Positions 4,141 through 9,760 of a stretch of DNA of 9,760 nucleotides are shown in pieces. Location: assembly GCA_021157485.1 (NCBI GenBank), contig JAGGWO010000249.1, forward strand, positions 1 to 9,760, read 5' to 3'. This DNA comes from Sulfurimonas sp. (GTDB taxonomy: Bacteria > Campylobacterota > Campylobacteria > Campylobacterales > Sulfurimonadaceae). Position numbers and translations under genes: made by a program. The stretch's first letter is position 1. Each line of letters begins with the position of its first letter. Under the pieces are notes generated by a model, which did not search any database, was not told the DNA's origin, and saw only the letters and a program-made list of their open reading frames with translations.

Positions 4141-6615
4141 ATGCGTGTTACGTCTAGTATGTACTATGAAAACTTATATGGTGCTAATGGCTCCAAGTTA
4201 AATAAAGAACTTTTTGATGTAAACAAGCAGATAGCATCTGGACTTAAGATTCAGTATGCAAGCGATGATGTATCTACATTTATTGAAACAATGAGACTTG
4301 ATAATGAACTCACCACGCTAGGACAAGTTAAACAGAGTACCGAGAGTGGTTATAAAATTTCTAATCAGTCAGATGTGATTTTAAATGATTTTTCTACGTC
4401 TATGGATAAATTTAGAACATTACTTATACAAGCTGCTAATGATTCCAATAGTGATGTCTCTCGTGACGCAATTGCGGCAGAGTTAAGAGGTCTAGAAGAT
4501 CATCTTATGAACTTGTCTAACACTTCTATTAATGGGCAGTATTTATTTTCTGGTTCGGCTATAGACGTTAAGCCAATTAGTGCTGATGGAGTCTATCACG
4601 GTAATGATGTCCCAATGAACGCTTTTTTAGGTTCAAACTCTCTGCAGCAATATAATTTAACTGGTGCCGATCTATTTTTAGGTGAAGAAACCCTTGTTAA
4701 TAGAGAAATAACAAGTAATGTGGTCAACAATAATCTAAGCATGCAATATCCTAATTTTTCAGATCCAACAGTTATGGGAACAGTAGATGTTCCTATTACT
4801 ACTGAGAGTACAATTCGTGACTTAATGGGCGATAACGATACTGATGCTTCTAATTCACTTCTAAACCATTTTTATTTAAGTGGTACAAAAAGTAGTGGTG
4901 AATCTTTTAGTGAGCATATTGTTATGAATGGAACCCAAAACATTGATAGCTTGCTGGATGAAATAGGTTCAGCCTATGGAAATCAGCCAAATTTAAATTT
5001 AGTGAATGTTAGCTTAAGTAAATCTGGGCAAATAGTGGTGGAAGACAAAATATCAGGTTCTAGTAAATTAGAATTTCATATGGTTGGAGCGATAGACTAT
5101 AACAGCAATGATGGAAATGATGCAGCAAATATTAATGATGCAACACTGTATGCTACTAGTTTAGGGGAAATAGACAATCTCAAACATGGTGAATCGAGTT
5201 TTGATAGTATTGTCCATGGAGTAAGTACAGTTGCAAATCCAGATTTATTTTTAAAAAGTTTTCTTAAGTCTCCGTATGCAAAAGTAAATACTTATACTGC
5301 TGTGCAAAGTAGTGCAGAATTTATACAAGTAGCACCTGTTGCTTCTGGTGAAACATTAACATTAACAACAAGTCATGGTGCTGGATCTCCATACTCTCAG
5401 TTATTTAATACAGATGCACAAAATACATACGATCTTTTAAAAACTCAAGTAGAAGCTGATGGTTACTTTACTTTAAGTGTCAATGGTGATACTCTTACTT
5501 TAAATCCTACAGATTTAGGTGTAGCAAACAGTGTAAGTGCAAGTGCTGATTTAGTTAATGATGTTGCAGCTGATACAACTCCTATCGTAACAAATGGCAC
5601 ATTTTCTGATGATATAGATACTATTCTGTATGACAGAACAATGTTTAGTAAAAATGGCTCAGTGCTGTCTTCTTCAACACCTCAAATATTAGTTGATACA
5701 AATGCTTTTGCTTCTGCTTCTACAAAAATTTCTGAAGTTGCAGACTTATCTCAAGGAAATACAGGCACATTAGATGGTACTACATTCAGTGTGAGAGGAA
5801 AAGATACATCAGGAAATAACTTTGATGTACAAATTAACTTTAAAAGTACCGCCAATGGTGGCTCGACATTTTCATTTGACACAGATGGAGATGGTATATA
5901 TGACGATCCAGAATATGACATTTTCAATATGGATTCAACTAGAGTAGCTGTAGATGCTGATGAGATGACTTATCAGCAAATGATGGATGTCGTAAATATG
6001 GTTATTACTGGTGGTTTTCCAGATGGTGGATATGGCAATAGTGCTACTGAATACGACAATAAAATAAAAATTTCAGAGTTTAAGGGTGATACATATATAA
6101 GTTATGACGGAAAGATTCAGTTTGAAGAAGTTGGAGTTAGTACAACAAAAGCTGAAATGGCTCTATATGACTTGAATGCTGGAAATTTCAACTCTTCATC
6201 ATCTGTAATGACTTTTAATTCAAATAATGCTTTGACAATTCGTGACCCAAAAACAGATTTTTTTAAAACTATAGATGAAATGATAGTTGCTGTAGAAAAT
6301 TATAAAAACTATCCAGACCATACAACGGGTGATATGAGAAATGTTGGTATAGAAAATGCAATTGCGATGGTGGACGATTTACATGAGCATATTGGAAGAT
6401 CTCATTCTATGGTTGGAGCTCAGTCCAATACCCTTACTAACTCCCTAGAAAGAACAGAAATACTTGAAATAAGTACAATGACTTTACGATCATCAGTTGT
6501 TGATACAGATTTAGCTGAAGCTTCATTATTATTATCCCAGCTAACTCTAAATTATGAAGCCATGCAATATACTGTTGGAAAAGTTTCAAGACTAAGTTTA
6601 GTTAACTACTTATAG
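4141..6615 (+). CDS. flgL: Flagellar hook-associated protein FlgL (HAP3), long epsilon-type
   Basis: FlgL forms the second hook-filament junction ring, between FlgK and the flagellin filament, after export by the flagellar type III apparatus. The 824-residue protein has flagellin-like ends. Residues 1-140 carry the N-terminal D0/D1 helices (MRVTSSMYYENLYG, a KQIASGLKIQYASDD stretch, then NTSINGQYLFSG). Residues about 740-824 carry the C-terminal helices, with LERTEILEISTMTLRSSVVD and the LAEASLLLSQLTLNYEAM segment. There is no signal peptide, as expected for this export route. The long Asn/Ser/Thr-rich middle (about 180-735) is surface-exposed and explains a size well above the 300 or so residues of enterobacterial FlgL; from memory, Helicobacter FlgL is similarly long. 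DTDGDGIYD (580-588) within it resembles an EF-hand or TSP3 calcium loop. GGAGG (4130-4134) sits six bases before the ATG. No clear terminator follows; a 4-bp TCCA/TGGA hairpin at 6644-6655 is weak. Confidence 0.88.
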   Translation: MRVTSSMYYENLYGANGSKLNKELFDVNKQIASGLKIQYASDDVSTFIETMRLDNELTTLGQVKQSTESGYKISNQSDVILNDFSTSMDKFRTLLIQAANDSNSDVSRDAIAAELRGLEDHLMNLSNTSINGQYLFSGSAIDVKPISADGVYHGNDVPMNAFLGSNSLQQYNLTGADLFLGEETLVNREITSNVVNNNLSMQYPNFSDPTVMGTVDVPITTESTIRDLMGDNDTDASNSLLNHFYLSGTKSSGESFSEHIVMNGTQNIDSLLDEIGSAYGNQPNLNLVNVSLSKSGQIVVEDKISGSSKLEFHMVGAIDYNSNDGNDAANINDATLYATSLGEIDNLKHGESSFDSIVHGVSTVANPDLFLKSFLKSPYAKVNTYTAVQSSAEFIQVAPVASGETLTLTTSHGAGSPYSQLFNTDAQNTYDLLKTQVEADGYFTLSVNGDTLTLNPTDLGVANSVSASADLVNDVAADTTPIVTNGTFSDDIDTILYDRTMFSKNGSVLSSSTPQILVDTNAFASASTKISEVADLSQGNTGTLDGTTFSVRGKDTSGNNFDVQINFKSTANGGSTFSFDTDGDGIYDDPEYDIFNMDSTRVAVDADEMTYQQMMDVVNMVITGGFPDGGYGNSATEYDNKIKISEFKGDTYISYDGKIQFEEVGVSTTKAEMALYDLNAGNFNSSSSVMTFNSNNALTIRDPKTDFFKTIDEMIVAVENYKNYPDHTTGDMRNVGIENAIAMVDDLHEHIGRSHSMVGAQSNTLTNSLERTEILEISTMTLRSSVVDTDLAEASLLLSQLTLNYEAMQYTVGKVSRLSLVNYL

Positions 6616-6675
6616 CCCTCTAGAGTACAAATTGCCAAAGATATCCATTAGTGGAACATTTTTAGCTATACTTCT

Positions 6676-6681
6676 TATAAT
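6676..6681 (+). promoter_or_regulatory. Possible -10 box of ftsK
   Basis: A consensus TATAAT lies 34 bases before the TTG start of ftsK, in the 99-base gap after flgL. No recognisable -35 or extended TG accompanies it. It would let the cell-division gene be transcribed independently of the RpoN-driven flgL, although readthrough from flgL is also possible because no strong terminator separates them. Confidence 0.4.
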
Positions 6682-6714
6682 TACAAACATTCATTTGTTA
6701 AAGGCTATATAAAC

Positions 6715-8892
6715 TTGAAAGAAACTCTTTTTATAATATTTTTAGGTATTTTTATTTACCTTGGTGTCTCTACCATTTTTGGCGATAGCGAACTTATGGG
6801 GAGTTATGGTTCTGTATTCGCTTCATATAATCAGCATCTATTTGGATATCTCTCTTTTATTTATCTCTTTGCACTTCTTGTACCAATCTATTTTCTATAT
6901 AAAAACACAACTCTTGATTTTAGAAAAGCTCAAATAACTATTGCATCAATTCTACTTTTTTTATCTACTATCTTAGCGCAAGCAATGCTTATCCAAGGTC
7001 CTTTTAGAGGTAAGCTTGGTGCTGATTTTGTTGACTTTTTATCTCCTTATATAGGTCTTTTTGGCTTATGGATGTTTTGGATGATAATTACTATGGTATC
7101 TATTGTGGTGCTACTTGATAAAACTACACAAGAGATAAGTTTAATAATAATAGAGTTTATTAAAAATAAAATTTCTAAAGGATCTGCAAAGTCAAAAAAA
7201 GTAGAAGCAGTAACTAGCGAATCTCTCCATACTCATGAAGATATTCATGAGGTTGTTGAAGAACCTATCATCAAAGATATTCCTTTGGAGAGTGATTTTA
7301 TTGAAGATGAGCCTAAAGAAGATATTGATAAGCCTGCATATTTAAGAAAAAGTAAATCACAGACTAAAGATAAGAAAAATATTATAAATCTTGCTTCAAA
7401 AGTAAAAGAACAAAACAGTACGCTTATTGTTGATGAGCTAGAAGAGAATGCTAAACTACTTGAGACAATTGAGAAGGGAAGTGCACCTAAACCAAAAAAC
7501 TTTACTCTTCCATCAGTTAAATTTTTACAAAAACCAGATACTACATCTCATACAATTGATGAGAGCGAAGTTGATGATAAAATTCGTTATCTTATAGAAA
7601 AACTTGCTCATTTTAAAATAGACGGTGACGTAGTTCGTACTTATGCTGGCCCAGTTGTCTCTACATTTGAGTTTAAGCCAGCTGCAAATGTAAAGGTAAG
7701 TAAGATTTTAAATCTACAAGATGATTTAGCTATGGCTCTTTCAGCCGAAACTATCCGTATTCAAGCTCCTATTCCTGGAAAAGATGTAGTTGGAATAGAG
7801 ATACCAAATGATACAGTGGATACTATCTTTTTAAGAGAACTGCTTGATTCTAAACTTTTTAAAGAATCTGCTTCACCCCTGACTATTGCTCTTGGAAAAG
7901 ATATTGTCGGTAAACCTTTTATAACAGACCTTAAAAAACTTCCTCACTTACTAATTGCCGGGACAACAGGGAGTGGAAAGAGTGTTGGTATAAACGCAAT
8001 GATACTTTCACTTTTATATAAAAACTCACCAGACCAACTAAGACTTCTGATGATTGATCCTAAGATGCTTGAGTTCTCTATATATAATGACATTCCTCAT
8101 CTTCTTACTCCAGTTATTACAAAACCTAAGCAGGCTATTGTAGCTCTTAACAACATGGTTCACGAGATGGAACGTCGCTATGAACTTATGAGTGAAACAA
8201 GAACTAAAAATATTGAAAACTACAATGAAAAAGTAAAAAAAGAGGGTGGTGAGCACTTTCCGTATATAGTTGTTATCATCGATGAGTTAGCCGACTTAAT
8301 GATGACAAGTGGAAAAGATGTTGAGCATTCTATCGCAAGACTTGCTCAGATGGCTAGAGCTTCAGGAATTCACTTGATTGTAGCAACTCAAAGACCATCA
8401 GTAGATGTTGTAACAGGTCTTATCAAAGCAAACTTGCCGTCTCGTATATCATACAGAGTAGGGCAGAAAGTTGATAGTAAAATTATTTTAGACCAGATGG
8501 GTGCAGAATCACTTCTTGGACGTGGGGACATGCTCTTTACTCCTCCTGGTTCAACTGGATTAGTGAGACTTCATGCTCCTTGGAGTACAGAAGAAGAGAT
8601 AGAGAAAATTGTTGATTTTATAAAATCACAAAGAGATCCGAACTACGATAAAAGCTTTCTAGTTGAAGAGAATGAAACAGTAAATTCTGGCGTAAAAGAT
8701 ACATATGAAGAACTAGACCCACTCTATAATGATGCTAAAAATGTAGTACTTACAGATAGAAAGACTTCTATTTCATATCTTCAAAGAAAACTACAGATTG
8801 GATATAACCGTTCAGCTAGAGTTATAGAACAGCTAGAGAACGAAGGGGTATTGTCTGCTCCTAATACTAAAGGGATACGTGAAATTCTTTAA
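6715..8892 (+). CDS. ftsK: DNA translocase FtsK
   Basis: FtsK is the septum-anchored hexameric ATPase that pumps chromosome DNA during division and activates dimer resolution at dif. The 725-residue protein has four predicted membrane segments (about 4-22, 42-62, 72-93, 108-134), an acidic and lysine-rich linker (about 140-285), and a RecA-like motor. The motor shows Walker A GTTGSGKS (416-423), Walker B VVIIDELAD with Asp523 and Glu524, and the family motifs MARASGIHLIVATQRPS and KANLPSRISYRV. The C-terminal winged-helix gamma domain (about 675-725) has TSISYLQRKLQIGYNRSARVIEQLENEG in two helices and would read polar DNA motifs. The linker is short, as in many non-enteric FtsK proteins. The start is TTG, with AAAGG at 6700-6704; the next in-frame ATG (residue 28) would delete the first membrane segment. 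The TAA stop overlaps the next gene's ATG. Confidence 0.95.
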   Translation: MKETLFIIFLGIFIYLGVSTIFGDSELMGSYGSVFASYNQHLFGYLSFIYLFALLVPIYFLYKNTTLDFRKAQITIASILLFLSTILAQAMLIQGPFRGKLGADFVDFLSPYIGLFGLWMFWMIITMVSIVVLLDKTTQEISLIIIEFIKNKISKGSAKSKKVEAVTSESLHTHEDIHEVVEEPIIKDIPLESDFIEDEPKEDIDKPAYLRKSKSQTKDKKNIINLASKVKEQNSTLIVDELEENAKLLETIEKGSAPKPKNFTLPSVKFLQKPDTTSHTIDESEVDDKIRYLIEKLAHFKIDGDVVRTYAGPVVSTFEFKPAANVKVSKILNLQDDLAMALSAETIRIQAPIPGKDVVGIEIPNDTVDTIFLRELLDSKLFKESASPLTIALGKDIVGKPFITDLKKLPHLLIAGTTGSGKSVGINAMILSLLYKNSPDQLRLLMIDPKMLEFSIYNDIPHLLTPVITKPKQAIVALNNMVHEMERRYELMSETRTKNIENYNEKVKKEGGEHFPYIVVIIDELADLMMTSGKDVEHSIARLAQMARASGIHLIVATQRPSVDVVTGLIKANLPSRISYRVGQKVDSKIILDQMGAESLLGRGDMLFTPPGSTGLVRLHAPWSTEEEIEKIVDFIKSQRDPNYDKSFLVEENETVNSGVKDTYEELDPLYNDAKNVVLTDRKTSISYLQRKLQIGYNRSARVIEQLENEGVLSAPNTKGIREIL

Positions 8893-9284
8893 TGATTAAA
8901 GCAAATTTCATTTTTACCAAATACTCTAAATCTTTTAGCGTACATATTAAAAACCTTGAACAACTTACAGTAGAGCAGATACAAGAGATAGAAAACTTTG
9001 TCAAAGTGAGAAATGGTATTTTTGACTTTAATAACTACTCATTTAGTATACAAAAAAAGATAGAGTTTCCAGAGTTTGTTGAGCTTATACAACAGAGCAA
9101 TATTCAAGCAAAACTTTCAGAACATATTATTCAACTTAAGTCTCAGCCAAGAGTTGGTTTTGGTCAATACAAAGGCATGCAGTATAACGAACTTCCAGAT
9201 TCATACATGCTTTGGTTAAAGTCGAATTACAGAGGTTACGATAGAGATACTATAGAAAAAGAGCTAAAAAGAAGAAAGTTATAA
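8892..9284 (+). CDS. Small protein with C-terminal DUF3820-like domain, coupled to ftsK
   Basis: The ATG at 8892 uses the last base of the ftsK TAA (TAATG), so translation is probably coupled to ftsK; no good Shine-Dalgarno is seen. The 130-residue product is soluble, with no signal peptide or membrane segment. Residues about 88-130 ([22 protein letters not shown], then NYRGYD and a basic helix [10 protein letters not shown]) match the pattern GxYKGxxxxxLPxxYLxWL of the DUF3820 family. That family also occurs attached to some exonuclease-like proteins and has no established biochemical role. Residues 1-85 ([19 protein letters not shown], then mixed charged helix and strand) are not recognisable to me. 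The basic tail and the FtsK neighbour make nucleic-acid binding conceivable, but that is a guess. It ends head-on into fumC. Confidence 0.8.
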   Translation: MIKANFIFTKYSKSFSVHIKNLEQLTVEQIQEIENFVKVRNGIFDFNNYSFSIQKKIEFPEFVELIQQSNIQAKLSEHIIQLKSQPRVGFGQYKGMQYNELPDSYMLWLKSNYRGYDRDTIEKELKRRKL

Positions 9285-9760
9285 CTCTTTAGGACCTATC
9301 ATATTTTGAGGTACAACCCATGCTTTAAATTCATCTTCGGTAACTAGCTTCAACTCTAATGCCGCCTCAAGCAGAGTAGAACCATCTTTATGTGCTTTCT
9401 TAGCTATCTTTGTTGCGTTATCATAGCCTATGTACGGATTAAGCGCAGTTACTAGCATAAGAGACTCATCACGCAGTTGTGTGATACGTTCTTCATTAGC
9501 TTTAATTCCCACTATGCACTTATCGCTGAAACTCATACATCCATCACTTAAAAGACGAATTGACTGAAGAAGATTATAAATCATAACTGGTTTAAATACA
9601 TTAAGCTCAAAATGACCGTTTGAGCCAGCAATAGATATCGTTGTGTTGTTCCCCATAACTTGAGCTGCAATCATAGTTAGTGCCTCACTCTGTGTAGGAT
9701 TCACTTTTCCTGGCATGATTGAAGAGCCTGGTTCATTTTCAGGCAGACTAATCTCTCCAA
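9279..9760 (-). CDS. fumC: Class II fumarate hydratase, C-terminal part (5' end outside window)
   Basis: This enzyme interconverts fumarate and malate in the TCA cycle; the class II form is a homotetramer without an iron-sulfur cluster. About 159 codons are visible, running on the minus strand from 9758 to the TAA at 9281-9279, and the frame is open past the window edge. It begins [23 protein letters not shown], which contains the superfamily signature GSSxMxxKxN with the catalytic-loop serines. [28 protein letters not shown] and [12 protein letters not shown] follow, all typical of FumC. The NPTQSEAL segment favours fumarase over aspartase, which has a different sequence after the signature; FumC usually has Cys where this has Ser. 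The true start is off the window; the ATG at 9716 is the internal Met of the signature, not a start. Its stop overlaps the opposing gene by six bases. Confidence 0.95.
   Translation of the reverse strand, partial: GEISLPENEPGSSIMPGKVNPTQSEALTMIAAQVMGNNTTISIAGSNGHFELNVFKPVMIYNLLQSIRLLSDGCMSFSDKCIVGIKANEERITQLRDESLMLVTALNPYIGYDNATKIAKKAHKDGSTLLEAALELKLVTEDEFKAWVVPQNMIGPKEL

Noticed and set aside
4128..4141. Upstream ATG at 4128 as an alternative flgL start
   Set aside because: It is out of frame with flgL and contains the Shine-Dalgarno itself; the start at 4141 has ideal spacing and gives the typical FlgL N-terminus.
6644..6660. TCCA-TTAG-TGGA hairpin followed by ACATTTTT as terminator of flgL
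   Set aside because: The stem is only four base pairs, too weak to call a terminator from sequence alone.
8038..8256. Minus-strand open frame inside ftsK, rich in Phe and Leu
   Set aside because: It opposes the conserved motor domain of FtsK; the hydrophobic look comes from reading Lys/Glu codons in reverse.
9714..9716. ATG at 9716 (minus) as the fumC start
   Set aside because: The frame continues upstream to the window edge with [14 protein letters not shown], so this Met is inside the GSSxMPGK signature.

Overview
The window is AT-rich, densely packed DNA that most likely comes from a chromosome of Campylobacterota (Epsilonproteobacteria). A free-living sulfur oxidiser such as Sulfurimonas is the best guess. 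Supporting signs are a very long FlgL next to ftsK (an order I recall from Campylobacter), a sigma-54-type promoter in front of flgL, promoters with good or extended -10 boxes but poor -35 boxes, and the style of the proteins. The genus is inferred, not proven.

Layout from left to right. Positions 1-218 hold the 3' end of a gene whose product looks like the C-terminus of a large type I-secreted, Ig/cadherin-repeat or RTX-type adhesin. It is followed by a clean hairpin terminator. Positions 302-2083 encode a TolC-family outer-membrane channel fused to a C-terminal OmpA-like domain, with its own extended -10 promoter. The pair looks like a type I secretion locus: secreted giant protein plus export pore. 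Positions 2289-3838 hold a complete hipB-hipA toxin-antitoxin operon, with stop and start codons sharing one base. Positions 3889-3973 on the minus strand hold an intact tRNA-Leu(CAA) with encoded CCA, bracketed by a perfect 9-bp inverted repeat.

The second half is housekeeping and motility. flgL (4141-6615) has a near-consensus -24/-12 promoter and a strong Shine-Dalgarno. It is followed by ftsK (6715-8892, TTG start), whose stop codon overlaps the start of a small DUF3820-like gene (8892-9284). The window ends in the 3' part of fumC on the minus strand (9279-9760), which converges on the DUF3820-like gene so that the two stop codons form one TTATAA.

I see no CRISPR array, insertion sequence, integrase or rRNA, and no convincing wholly new system. 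The points most worth a second look are the tRNA-Leu leader/trailer inverted repeat, a tRNA-like hairpin on the far side of hipBA (possibly a trace of integration at the tRNA), the altered OmpA domain on the TolC protein, the calcium-loop-like motif in FlgL, and the uncharacterised small protein coupled to FtsK.
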